Assembly: GCF_001426405.1 (NCBI RefSeq)
Contig: NZ_LMEP01000024.1
Span: 166,678 to 230,677 of the forward strand
From: Streptomyces sp. Root1304
Lineage (GTDB): Bacteria; Actinomycetota; Actinomycetes; Streptomycetales; Streptomycetaceae
Length of the DNA: 64,000 nucleotides
Direction of reading: 5' to 3'
The notes beneath the pieces were generated by a model. That model had not been told where the DNA came from, did not search any database, and saw only the letters and a program-made list of their open reading frames with translations. The translations under genes were made by a program, and so were the position numbers. Below, piece after piece: positions 18,729 to 27,831 of this stretch (its first letter is position 1; every line of letters begins with the position of its first letter).

Positions 18729-19595
18729 GTGACCTCTCCTCGTTGCCCGCACCCGTCCGCCCCGGCTGCCCGGCTGATCGCCACCGACCTCGACGGCACG
18801 CTGCTGCGCGACGACAAGTCCGTCTCCGCGCGCACGGTCGCCGCACTCGCCGCGGCCGAGCAGGCCGGCATCGAGGTCTTCTTCGTCACCGGCCGCCCGG
18901 CCCGCTGGATGGACGTCGTCAGCGAGCACGTCCACGGCCACGGTCTGGCGATCTGCGCCAACGGCGCCGCCGTCGTCGACCTGCACGCGGGCGGCGCCTT
19001 CCTCGAAGTGCGCCCGCTGGAGCGGTCCGTCGCCCTCGACGTCGTACGGGCCCTGCGCGCCGCCGCGCCCGGCACCTCGTTCGCGGTCGAGCTGACCACC
19101 GGCATCCACTACGAGCCCCTGTACCCGCCGTTCTTCCTCGACCCCGGCGCGACCGTCGCCACCGCCGAGAAGCTCCTCTTCGAGGAGGCCCCGGGGGCCG
19201 CCGCCCCCGTGCTCAAGCTGCTCGCCCAGCACCCGGAGCTCGACCCCGACGCGTTCCTCGCGGTCGCGCGGGAGACGGCCGGGGACCGCGCCGCCATCAC
19301 GCGGTCGAGCCCCACCGCCCTGATCGAGATCAGCGCCCACGGCGTCTCCAAGGCCTCGACCCTGGCCCGGTGCTGCGCCGAGCGCGGCATCACGGCCGAG
19401 GAGGTCGTCGCCTTCGGCGACATGCCCAACGACATCGAGATGCTGAGCTGGGCGGGCCGCTCGTACGCGATGGGCAACGCCCACCCGGACGTGATCGCCG
19501 CCGCCTCCGGCCGTACGGTCGGCAACAACGAGGACGGCGTGGCCGTCGTCATCGAACAGCTGGTGGCCGAGGCGACGGCCGCGAAGGGCCACTAG
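18729..19595 (+). CDS. Cof-type HAD-IIB phosphatase
   Basis: A 288-residue HAD hydrolase. Motif I is DLDGTLL with both Asp residues, motif II lies in FFVTGRP, motif III Lys in SKASTLARC, and motif IV is FGDMPNDIEML. The cap is of the C2B type, typical of Cof/YidA sugar-phosphate or nucleotide phosphatases. I choose GTG 18729 since it lies just before the core; an upstream ATG adds nine basic residues. It converges on the cyd-linked kinase gene. Confidence 0.9.
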   Translation: MTSPRCPHPSAPAARLIATDLDGTLLRDDKSVSARTVAALAAAEQAGIEVFFVTGRPARWMDVVSEHVHGHGLAICANGAAVVDLHAGGAFLEVRPLERSVALDVVRALRAAAPGTSFAVELTTGIHYEPLYPPFFLDPGATVATAEKLLFEEAPGAAAPVLKLLAQHPELDPDAFLAVARETAGDRAAITRSSPTALIEISAHGVSKASTLARCCAERGITAEEVVAFGDMPNDIEMLSWAGRSYAMGNAHPDVIAAASGRTVGNNEDGVAVVIEQLVAEATAAKGH

Positions 19596-19650
19596 CTCGC
19601 CGGCCGGGCACCGCCTCCGCAAACGGCAGACGAGAGTGTGACGACAGGCC

Positions 19651-21364
19651 CTAGAGCGGCGCCTCCCACACCACCGTCGTACCGCCCCCGTCCTCGCCGA
19701 TGCCCGGTCCGCACCAGCTCGCGCCGCCGAGCGACTCGGCCCGCCGCGCGAGGTTGCGCAGGCCGCTGCGCCGCCCGCCCGCCGGAAGGCCGATGCCGTC
19801 GTCGGCGACTTCGAGCCGTACTCCGGCGGAGCCGTCCGGCAGGGTGACGCCCGCGTCGACGACCACCTCGATGCGGCTCGCCTCCGCGTGCCGGAAGGCG
19901 TTGGAGAGCGCCTCGCGCAGCGCGGCGATGAGGTTCTTGCCGGTGAGTTCGCCGACCGTCGCGTCGATCGCGCCGAGGAAGCGGTGCGCGGGCTTGAAGC
20001 CGAGCGGCACGGCCGCCATGTTGATCTCCCGCAGGACGCGGGTGCGCAGCCCCGAGGGGGCTTCGGCGGGGCCCTGCTGGAGCGCGAAGATCGCCGTACG
20101 GATCTCCTGGATCGTCACGTCCAGTTCGTCCACGGCCTTGCCGACGCCCTCGCGCACGGCCGGAACGATCGACCTGCGCTGGGCGCCCTCCAGCATCATG
20201 CCGGTGGCGAAGAGCCGCTGGATGACGAGATCGTGCAGGTCACGGGCGATCCGGTCGCGGTCCTCGTAGACGGCGAGGCGCTCCCGGTCCCGTTGGGCGT
20301 CGGCCATCATCAGGGCGAGCGCCGCCTGCGAGGCGAACTGGGTCGCGAGCGTCCGCTCCGCCTCCGTGAACTGCCGCGCGCCCCGCACCCGGGGGGGTGG
20401 CGAGCGCGCCGAGCACCCGCCCGCCGCTCTGCAGCGGCAGCATCATGCTCGGGCCGTACGGGGAGGTCAGCCGGCTGATCATGCGCGGGTCCTTCGACGC
20501 GTCGTCGATGAAGACCGCCTCGCCGTCCAGGAGCTGTTCCACCACTGCGCTCTCGGGCGGGATCACCACGCCCAGCGACTTCGTGGGCCGGGGCGAGGAG
20601 ACGGCGACGATCTCCAGGCCGCCGTCCTCGGCGGGCAGCAGCACGATGCCGGCGTCCGCGTCGGCGAGACGGCGGGCCTGTTCGGCGACGACGGCGAGGG
20701 CGTCGTCGGCGTCTCCGCCGGAGAGCAGCGCGGTGGTGACGGCGACCGAGCCGTCGATCCACCGCTCGCGCTGCCGGGCGGCCTCGTACAGCCGGGCGTT
20801 GCCGATGGCGATGCCCGCCTCGGTGGCGAGCACCCGAACCATGTGCACGTCGTAGTCGTTGAACTCGCCGCCGCCGTGCTTCTCCGCGAGGTACAGATTG
20901 CCGAAGATCTCGCCCTGGACGCGGATGGGGACGCCGAGGAAGGTCCGCATCGGGGGGTGTCCCGGCGGGAAGCCGGCCGAGCGCGGGTCGGTGGAGAGGT
21001 CGGCGAGGCGGATCGTCTGCGGGTCCTGGATCAGCGCGCCCAGCAGCCCGGCGTGGCCGTCGGGCCGGTGGCCGATGCGGCGGGCCACCTCCTCGTCGAC
21101 GCCGAAGGTGACGAAGTCGGACAGGCCCTTGCCCTCGTCGTCGACGACCCCGATCGCGGCGTAGCGGGCGTCCGCGAGTTCGGCGGCGGTCTCGCAGATG
21201 CGGTCCAGGGTGGAGTGGAGTTCGAGCCCGGTACCGACCGAACGCATGGCCTCCAGGAGCTGCGGTACGCGGGCGGTCAGTTCCGTGGACAGCCCCTGGA
21301 GGCTGCGGGTGGCCTGTGTGGCGGCTTCCAGGGGGTCCGGGGCGTCGGACGCTTCGGCGGTCAT
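19651..21364 (-). pseudogene. GAF-GAF sensor histidine kinase, DevS/DosS-like, with a frameshift
   Basis: Together two overlapping frames make a ~571-residue oxygen/redox-type sensor kinase. The 5' frame has GAF1 (residues 45-195, including GFPPGHPPMRTFLGVP with His136 in the region aligned with the DosS haem site) and GAF2 (about 215-325). The 3' frame has the HisKA_3 H-box DRDRIARDLHDLVIQRLFA and the ATPase motifs (LSNAFRHAE, VADDGIGLP, SGLRNLARRAE). They are out of register: the seven-G run at 20391-20397 is one base too long; with six, ...LATPRVRGARQFTEAE... reads through. Read as found, the first frame stops at 20240; a GTG at 20388 could start the kinase half. It follows cydCD by 19 bp. 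Confidence 0.8.
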
Positions 21365-21383
21365 GGCCTGAGCCTAGTAAGTC

Positions 21384-24300
21384 CTATTTGGCGAGAAAAG
21401 TCGGCTGGTCGCCGCCGGGGGCGGGCAGGGCGGCCTCGGGGCCGACGACGAGCAGGTCGGTCGCCCGTTCCTGGTCGAGCATCCGGCGCAGCGGGCCCTC
21501 CTCCGCGGCCAGTTCCGCGTACGGCCCGTGCTGCACGGTCCGTCCCCCGTCCAGGACGAGGACCTCGTCGACCGCGTCGAGTCCGTGCAGGCGGTGGGTG
21601 ATGAGGAGGGTCGTACGGCCTTCCGTGGCCCGGAGCAGATCGTCGGTGAGCGCGTCGGCGGTGGCCAGGTCGAGGTGCTCGGCCGGCTCGTCGAGGACGA
21701 GTACCGGGAAGTCGGCGAGGAGGGCGCGGGCGAGCGCGAGCCGCTGGCGCTGGCCGCCGGAGAGCTGGGAGCCGTGCTCGCCCACGAGGGTGTCGAGCCC
21801 GGCGGGCAGAGCGTCCACCCAGTCGAGCAGCCGGGCCCGGCGGAGCGCCTCGCGCAGTTCCTCGTCGCTCGCGCCGGTACGGGCGAGCCGCAGGTTCTCC
21901 CGTACGGAGCTGTCGAAGAGGTGCGCGTCCTGAGCGCAGAGCCCGACGAGGCGGCGGACCGCGTCGCCGTCGAGCTCCCAGGCGGGCACGCCGCCGATCC
22001 GGTACATGCCGTGCTCCACGTCCAGGAACCGCAGCAGCACCTGGGCGAGCGTGGTCTTGCCGGAGCCGGAGGCGCCGACGACGGCGACCCGGCGCCCGGC
22101 CTCCAGGGTGAGCCGGAAGTCGGTGAGCGCGGCTCGTTCCTGGCCGGAGTGCCGGGCGGAGAGCCCGTCGAGCACCAGCGGGAACGGGCTCGCCGGGGGA
22201 GTCGCGGGCCGGACCGGCTCCCGTACGGGCACGGGCGCGTCGAGCACTTCGAAGACCCGCTCGGCGCTGTGCCTGACGCGCTGGCGGTACTGGACGGCGA
22301 GCGGAAGTCCGGTGACGGCCTCGAAGGCGGCGAGCGGGGTGAGGACGACCACGGCGAGGGCGACGCCGTCGAGCCTGCCGTCCGCCACGGCCCGCACGCC
22401 GACGAGCGCGGCGGCCACCACGGTCAGGCCGCAGACCAGGGCGGAGAGTCCGGCGCCGAGCGCGGTGGCGGCGGCCTGCCGGGAGGCGATGCCGGTGAGC
22501 GTCCGGTCGGCGGTCCGCGCCCGCTCGATCCGGCCGCGCAGCGCACCGGCCACGGTCAGTTCGGCGCAGCCGCGGAGCAGGTCGGCCACGGCGGTCGCGA
22601 GGGCGCCGCGCGCGGGGGCGAGCCGTCGTTCGGCACGCCGGGCGAGTGCTCCCGAAGCCGCCGGTACGAGGACGCCGGCGACCAGCAGGCCGACGGCGAG
22701 GACGGCACCGGCCTCGGGCAGCAGCCAGGCGGTGAACCCGGCGGAGGCGACGCCCACGACGAGCGCGGCGCCCGCCGGGAGCAGCCAGCGCAGCCAGTAG
22801 TCCTGGAGGGCGTCGACGTCCTGGACGAGCCGGGCGAGCAGGTCGCCCCGCCGGGTGCGGCGCAGTCCGGCCGGGGCGATCCGCTCCAGGCGCCGGTAGA
22901 CGGAGACCCGGAGTTCGGCCAGCATCCGCAGGACGGCGTCGTGCGAGACGATCCGCTCCGCGTAGCGGAAGACCGCCCGCCCGATGCCGAAGGCGCGGGT
23001 GGCGGTGACGGCCACCATCAGATAGAGCACGGGCGGCTGTTCGGAGGCGCGGGAGATGAGCCAGCCGGACACGGCCATGAGGCCGACGGCGGAGCCGAGG
23101 GCGAGGCTGCCGAGCAGCAGGGCGAGCGCCATCCGCCCCTTGAGCTCCTCGGCCGTGCCCCGGACCCGGCCGAGGACGGAGCGAGGGGTGCGCTGGGGGG
23201 TGCTCACGACGCCGACGGCGTCGGGGGCGTCGGGGGCGTCGGGGCTGTCGGTCCCAGGCGCGGCGGCCTCGGTGGCCGCGGCCTCGGTGATCGCGACCTC
23301 AAGAGCGGCGGCCTCGGAGACGACAGCTTCATGGGCGCCCGCCTCAGAATCAGCCTCTCCCCCCTCCGCCGCCGGAACCACCCGCACCACCCGGTCCGCC
23401 ACCGCGAGCAGCGCCGGGCGGTGGACGACGAGGAGCACGGTCCGGCCGGCGGCGAGGCGGCGGACCGCGTCGACCACGCCCGCCTCCGTCTCGCCGTCGA
23501 GCGCGGCCGTCGGCTCGTCGAGCAGCAGCAGCGGGCGGTCCGCGAGGAAGGCCCGGGCGAGCGCGAGGCGCTGCCGCTGTCCGGCCGAGAGCCCCACGCC
23601 GTCCTCACCGAGCGGGGTGTCGAGCCCCTGCGGGAGCCCGGCGACGAAGCCGTCCGCCCCGGCGTCCCGCAGCGCCTGCCGTACCGCCTCGTCCGAGGCG
23701 TCCGGGCGGGCGAGACGGACGTTCTCGGCGATCGTGCCCGCGAAGAGGTACGGCCGCTGCGGCACCCAGGCGATCCGCGACCGCCAGGCCTCCAGGTCGA
23801 GCGTGGCGAGGTCCTCTCCGCCGACGCGGACGGAACCGCCCTCCTCCGGCACCGCGAACCCGAGGACGACATCGAGCAGCGTCGACTTCCCGGCCCCGCT
23901 CGGTCCCACCAGGGCCACCGTCTCGCCCGGTTCGACCGTCAGCGTCGTCGCGTCGAGCGAGGGCTCGGCGCGCCCGGCGTGGCGTACCGTCACCCCTTCC
24001 AGCTCCAGGCGCACGGAGGCGGGGACGGCACGCGTTCCGCTCTCCCGCACCGGCTGCTCCAGGACGTCGAAGATCTCCTCCGCCGCCGCGAGCCCTTCCG
24101 CCGCCGCGTGGAACTGCGCTCCCACCTGCCGCAGCGGCAGATAGGCCTCCGGGGCCAGGATCAGGATGACGAGCCCGGTGTACAGGTCGAGCTCACCGTG
24201 GACGAGCCGCATGCCGATGGTCACGGCGACGAGCGCGACCGACAGGGTCGCGAGGAGTTCCAGGGCGAAGGAGGAGAGGAAGGCGATCCGCAAGGTGCGC

Positions 24301-25013
24301 ATCGTCGCCTGCCGGTACTCGGAGGTGATCGTGCGGATCGACTCGGCCTGGGCCTTCGCCCGGCCGAAGATCTTCAGGGTGGGAAGCCCGGCCACCACGT
24401 CCAGGAAGTGCCCGGAGAGCCGGGAGAGCAGCTTCCACTGACGGTCCATCCGGGCCTGGGTGTACCAGCCGATCAGGATCATGAAGACCGGGATGAGCGG
24501 CAGGGTGACGACGATGATCACCGCCGAGACCCAGTCCTCGGTGACGATCCGGGCCAGCACCGCGACCGGCACGACCACCGCGAGGCCCAGTTGCGGCAGA
24601 TAGCGGGCGAAGTAGTCGTCGAGGGCGTCCACCCCCCTCGTCGCGAGGGCGATGAGCGAGCCGGCCTTCTGGCCGCTCAGCCAGCCCGGCCCGAGCGCGG
24701 CCGCCCGGTCGAGCAGCCGGCCGCGCAGTTCGGACTTGACCGCCGCGCTCGCCCGGTGGGCGGCGAGCTCGGTCAGCCAGGAGACCAGCCCCCGGGCCGC
24801 CGCCACTCCGGCGAGCAGCAGCAGGGGGGTGGTCAGGGCGGAAACCGACTGGCCCTTCTGGAAGGACCCCACCACGATCTCGGCGATGAGCATCGCCTGG
24901 GCGATGACCAGCGCCGCCCCGACGAGGCCGAGTACGACCACCGCGATCAGAAAGACACGGGTGGCCCTGGCGTACCGGAGCAGGCGCGGATCGATCGGTT
25001 TCACGTGAAACAT
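21384..25013 (-). CDS. cydCD: fused thiol reductant ABC exporter CydD-CydC
   Basis: A 1209-residue fusion of two half-transporters that together export cysteine/glutathione-type thiols and are needed to assemble cytochrome bd. The first half (about 1-590) has six membrane helices, Walker A GPSGAGKST, signature LSAGQRQRLALARAFLADRP and Walker B LLLLDEPTAALD. The second (about 640-1209) repeats the plan with GASGSGKTT, LSGGQRQRLALARALLADFP and LVLDEPAEHLD. The linker is an Ala/Glu/Asp-rich stretch containing a three-copy 9-bp repeat (23218-23244). GGGGAG precedes the ATG; the first codons (MFHVK) are a parS site. Third gene of the cyd operon. Confidence 0.95.
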   Translation of the reverse strand: MFHVKPIDPRLLRYARATRVFLIAVVVLGLVGAALVIAQAMLIAEIVVGSFQKGQSVSALTTPLLLLAGVAAARGLVSWLTELAAHRASAAVKSELRGRLLDRAAALGPGWLSGQKAGSLIALATRGVDALDDYFARYLPQLGLAVVVPVAVLARIVTEDWVSAVIIVVTLPLIPVFMILIGWYTQARMDRQWKLLSRLSGHFLDVVAGLPTLKIFGRAKAQAESIRTITSEYRQATMRTLRIAFLSSFALELLATLSVALVAVTIGMRLVHGELDLYTGLVILILAPEAYLPLRQVGAQFHAAAEGLAAAEEIFDVLEQPVRESGTRAVPASVRLELEGVTVRHAGRAEPSLDATTLTVEPGETVALVGPSGAGKSTLLDVVLGFAVPEEGGSVRVGGEDLATLDLEAWRSRIAWVPQRPYLFAGTIAENVRLARPDASDEAVRQALRDAGADGFVAGLPQGLDTPLGEDGVGLSAGQRQRLALARAFLADRPLLLLDEPTAALDGETEAGVVDAVRRLAAGRTVLLVVHRPALLAVADRVVRVVPAAEGGEADSEAGAHEAVVSEAAALEVAITEAAATEAAAPGTDSPDAPDAPDAVGVVSTPQRTPRSVLGRVRGTAEELKGRMALALLLGSLALGSAVGLMAVSGWLISRASEQPPVLYLMVAVTATRAFGIGRAVFRYAERIVSHDAVLRMLAELRVSVYRRLERIAPAGLRRTRRGDLLARLVQDVDALQDYWLRWLLPAGAALVVGVASAGFTAWLLPEAGAVLAVGLLVAGVLVPAASGALARRAERRLAPARGALATAVADLLRGCAELTVAGALRGRIERARTADRTLTGIASRQAAATALGAGLSALVCGLTVVAAALVGVRAVADGRLDGVALAVVVLTPLAAFEAVTGLPLAVQYRQRVRHSAERVFEVLDAPVPVREPVRPATPPASPFPLVLDGLSARHSGQERAALTDFRLTLEAGRRVAVVGASGSGKTTLAQVLLRFLDVEHGMYRIGGVPAWELDGDAVRRLVGLCAQDAHLFDSSVRENLRLARTGASDEELREALRRARLLDWVDALPAGLDTLVGEHGSQLSGGQRQRLALARALLADFPVLVLDEPAEHLDLATADALTDDLLRATEGRTTLLITHRLHGLDAVDEVLVLDGGRTVQHGPYAELAAEEGPLRRMLDQERATDLLVVGPEAALPAPGGDQPTFLAK
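24998..25011. other. ParB-binding site parS
   Basis: GTTTCACGTGAAAC, the exact Streptomyces parS palindrome. It overlaps codons 1-6 of cydCD, so it is also read as MFHVK. Confidence 0.9.
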
Positions 25014-25033
25014 GCTCCCCTGAGAAGGGCCGG

Positions 25034-26035
25034 CTAGTGGGTCTCGGCGATGTGCTGCGTACCGATCCGCTTGCGGAACACCCAGTACGTCCAGCTCTGG
25101 TAGAGCAGCACCAACGGGGTCGCGATCGCCGCGCACCAGGTCATGATCTTGAGCGTGTACGGGCTCGACGACGCGTTCGTCACGGTAAGACTCCACTCGG
25201 GGTTGAGCGAAGAGGGCATGACGTCCGGGAACAGCGCGAGGAAGAGCATCGCCACGGCGGCGGCGATGGTGACGCCCGAGAGCGCGAACGACCAGCCCTC
25301 GCGCCCGGCCCTGATCGCGACGATGGCGCCGACGAGCGCCACCACGGCGACCAGCATCGCCGCGAGGCTCCAGCTGTCACCCGTGTCGACCTGGGTCCAG
25401 ATCAGGAAGACGAGCGCGAGCACCGCCGTGACCAGGCCGAGCTTGAGCGCGAGCGCCCGTGCCCGCACCCGGATGTCACCGACCGTCTTGAGCGAGGCGA
25501 AGACCGCGCCGTGGAAGGTGAAGAGGGTGAGCGTGACCAGGCCGCCGAGGATCGCGTACGGGTTGAGCAGGTCCCAGAAGTTGCCGACGTACTCCATGTC
25601 CCCGTCGATCTTCACGCCCCGGACGATGTTGCCGAAGGCCACGCCCCAGAGGAGCGCGGGGATCAGCGAGGTCCAGAAGATGGCCTGTTCCCAGTTGCGC
25701 TGCCAGTTCTCCTCGGGCCGCTTCGCCCGGTACTCGAAGGCGACGCCCCGGACGATCAGGCAGACCAGGATGATCAGCAGCGGCAGGTAGAAGCCGGAGA
25801 AGAGCGTCGCGTACCACTCGGGGAAGGCGGCGAAGGTCGCGCCGCCGGCGGTGAGCAGCCAGACCTCGTTGCCGTCCCAGACGGGCCCGATGGTGTTGAT
25901 GAGGACCCGCTTCTCGGCCCGGTCGCGGGCGAGCAGCTTGGTCAGGATGCCGACCCCGAAGTCGAATCCCTCCAGGAAGAAGTAGCCGATCCAGAGGACG
26001 GCGATGAGTACGAACCAGACGTCGTGGAGTTCCAT
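25034..26035 (-). CDS. cydB: cytochrome bd oxidase subunit II
   Basis: A 333-residue polytopic membrane protein, normal length for CydB. The N-terminus LHDVWFVLIAVLWIGYFFLEGFDFGVGIL is diagnostic, with the conserved GPVWDGNEVWLL motif near residue 52. Eight or nine hydrophobic helices follow and the C-terminus is short. AGGAGATCGAGG precedes the ATG and the gap to cydA is 18 bp. It forms the quinol oxidase with CydA and needs CydCD for assembly. Confidence 0.97.
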   Translation of the reverse strand: MELHDVWFVLIAVLWIGYFFLEGFDFGVGILTKLLARDRAEKRVLINTIGPVWDGNEVWLLTAGGATFAAFPEWYATLFSGFYLPLLIILVCLIVRGVAFEYRAKRPEENWQRNWEQAIFWTSLIPALLWGVAFGNIVRGVKIDGDMEYVGNFWDLLNPYAILGGLVTLTLFTFHGAVFASLKTVGDIRVRARALALKLGLVTAVLALVFLIWTQVDTGDSWSLAAMLVAVVALVGAIVAIRAGREGWSFALSGVTIAAAVAMLFLALFPDVMPSSLNPEWSLTVTNASSSPYTLKIMTWCAAIATPLVLLYQSWTYWVFRKRIGTQHIAETH

Positions 26036-26053
26036 GCCTCGATCTCCTGAGCC

Positions 26054-27562
26054 TCAGTACGAGAAGGCCATGGGGCGGTCGGGGTCACGAGAGTCCCCGC
26101 CGATCTTGGTGGGCGGGTTGAGGTCGTCCTCGGTGAGCTCCGGCGGGCCCGCCTTGACGTACTTCACGAGGAGCTTGACCTCGATCACGGCGAGGATCGC
26201 GTAGAGCGAGGTGAAGACGATCATCGAGGTGAGCACCTCGCCCTGGGAGACACCGGGGGAGACCGCGTCCCGGGTGCGCAGCACGCCGTAGACGACCCAG
26301 GGCTGACGGCCCATCTCGGTGAAGATCCAGCCCCAGGAGTTGGCGATGAGCGGGAACGCCATGGTCCAGAGGGCGACGATCCAGTACCACTTGCCCAGGC
26401 GGGGGCTGAGTGCCTTCCGCTTGAACAGGACCAGGTTCGGCACCTCGTCCTCACCGGTCCGCATCCCGGGGGCCAGCATGAACTTCTTGCGGGTCAGCCA
26501 GAGGCCGAGCACACCGATGCCCAGCGAGGCCATGCCGAAGCCGATCATCCAGCGGAATCCCCAGTACGCGACGGGGATGTTGGGCCGGTAGTCGCCGGGC
26601 CCGAACTTCTCCTGCTCGGCCTTGTTGACGTCGTTGATGCCCGGGACGTACGAGGTGAAGTCGTCGTTGGCGAGGAAGGAGAGCAGGCCGGGGATCTCGA
26701 TGGCGACCGTGTTGTGGCCCTTCTCGACGTCGCCGTACGCGAACACCGAGAAGGGTGCGGGCGCCTCGCCGTCCCAGAGCGCCTCGGCGGCGGCCATCTT
26801 CATGGGCTGCTGCTTGAACATGACCTTGCCGAGCAGGTCACCGCTGATGGCGGTGCCGAGTCCCGCGATGATCAGGGTGATGAGGCCGAGCCGCAGCGAG
26901 GTCCGCATCACCGGGATGTGCTTCTTGCGTGCCAGGTGGAAGGCGGAGATGCCGACCATGAACGCGCCGCCGACCAGGAAGGCCGCCGTCATGGTGTGGA
27001 AGAACTGGGTGAGGGCGGTGTTCTGGGTGAGCACGTGCCAGAAGTCGGTGAGCTCGGCCCGGCCGCGCTCCTCGTTGATCCGGTAGCCGACCGGGTGCTG
27101 CATCCAGGAGTTGGCCGCGAGGATGAAGTACGCGGAGAGGACGGTGCCGATCGACACCATCCAGATGCAGGCGAGGTGGATCCGCTTCGGGAGCTTGTCC
27201 CAGCCGAAGATCCACAGACCGATGAAGGTCGACTCGAAGAAGAAGGCGATGAGCGCCTCGAAGGCGAGCGGCGCCCCGAAGATGTCACCCACGAACCGGG
27301 AGTAGTCGGACCAGTTCATGCCGAACTGGAACTCCTGGACGATGCCGGTGACGACACCCATGGCGATGTTGATCAGGAAGAGCTTGCCCCAGAACTTCGT
27401 CGCCCTGAGGTACTTCTCCTTCTCCGTCCGCACCCAGGCGGTCTGCAGTCCGGCGGTGAGCGCGGCGAGGGAGATCGTCAGGGGGACGAAGAGGAAGTGG
27501 TAGACGGTGGTGATGCCGAACTGCCAGCGCGCCAGGGTCTCTGGCGCCAGAGCGAGGTCCAC
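26054..27562 (-). CDS. cydA: cytochrome bd oxidase subunit I
   Basis: A 502-residue membrane protein carrying the haems of the high-affinity bd-type quinol oxidase. Signature segments are WQFGITTVYHFLFVPLTISL (His haem ligand near residue 19), GNxxx-type QEFQFGMNWSDYSRFVGDIFG, and the PWVVYGVLRT motif near the C-terminus. The Q-loop is short, as in most actinobacteria. It starts with GTG preceded by AAGGAG. The perfect Rex operator 85 bp upstream puts the operon under NADH/NAD+ control. Confidence 0.97.
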   Translation of the reverse strand: MDLALAPETLARWQFGITTVYHFLFVPLTISLAALTAGLQTAWVRTEKEKYLRATKFWGKLFLINIAMGVVTGIVQEFQFGMNWSDYSRFVGDIFGAPLAFEALIAFFFESTFIGLWIFGWDKLPKRIHLACIWMVSIGTVLSAYFILAANSWMQHPVGYRINEERGRAELTDFWHVLTQNTALTQFFHTMTAAFLVGGAFMVGISAFHLARKKHIPVMRTSLRLGLITLIIAGLGTAISGDLLGKVMFKQQPMKMAAAEALWDGEAPAPFSVFAYGDVEKGHNTVAIEIPGLLSFLANDDFTSYVPGINDVNKAEQEKFGPGDYRPNIPVAYWGFRWMIGFGMASLGIGVLGLWLTRKKFMLAPGMRTGEDEVPNLVLFKRKALSPRLGKWYWIVALWTMAFPLIANSWGWIFTEMGRQPWVVYGVLRTRDAVSPGVSQGEVLTSMIVFTSLYAILAVIEVKLLVKYVKAGPPELTEDDLNPPTKIGGDSRDPDRPMAFSY

Positions 27563-27646
27563 GTCGTTTTCTCCTTACATCGCCGTGGTCACATCGGCAG
27601 TTTGCCCTGCTGATCCCACACATTAAGGGAGCAACCAGGACACGCT

Positions 27647-27662
27647 TGTGAACGCGTTCACA
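27647..27662. promoter_or_regulatory. Rex operator upstream of cydABCD
   Basis: TGTGAACGCGTTCACA is a perfect 16-bp palindrome fitting the Rex consensus TGTGAAC-NN-GTTCACA. Rex releases DNA when NADH is high, so cyd is induced when respiration is limited. An extra TTCACA half-site follows at 27664-27669. The site lies 85 bp upstream of cydA, a typical promoter position. Confidence 0.88.
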
Positions 27663-27699
27663 TTCACAAGCATTATGGCTCATACGAAATCCGTATCTT

Positions 27700-27740
27700 C
27701 TAGGGGGGGTCCCCTCCCCCTAGAAGGGTCCCCTCCCCCT
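27700..27740. repeat. direct repeat and hairpin between the cyd promoter and hisC end
   Basis: GGGTCCCCTCCCCCT occurs at 27707-27721 and 27726-27740 with a 19-bp period, and CTAGGGGG (27700-27707) pairs with CCCCCTAG (27716-27723). It may act with the next hairpin to stop hisC transcripts before the cyd promoter. Confidence 0.55.
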
Positions 27741-27757
27741 TGGACCCGCACACACAG

Positions 27758-27790
27758 CGACCCCCACGAGCGGGACGCTCGCGGGGGTCG
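27758..27790 (-). terminator. terminator after the HisC-type gene
   Basis: CGACCCCCACGAGCG pairs with CGCTCGCGGGGGTCG over a three-base loop with one mismatch. It lies 42 bp past the aminotransferase stop codon on the minus strand. Confidence 0.7.
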
Positions 27791-27831
27791 GGATTCTGTC
27801 GGGGCGGGCCGTCGGCCGCCCGCCGGGGCGG

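Noticed and set aside
21528..25037. Very long open frame antisense to cydCD
   Set aside because: High GC with strong third-position bias opens long antisense frames. The translation is low-complexity, and the sense strand encodes a full ABC transporter with all motifs.
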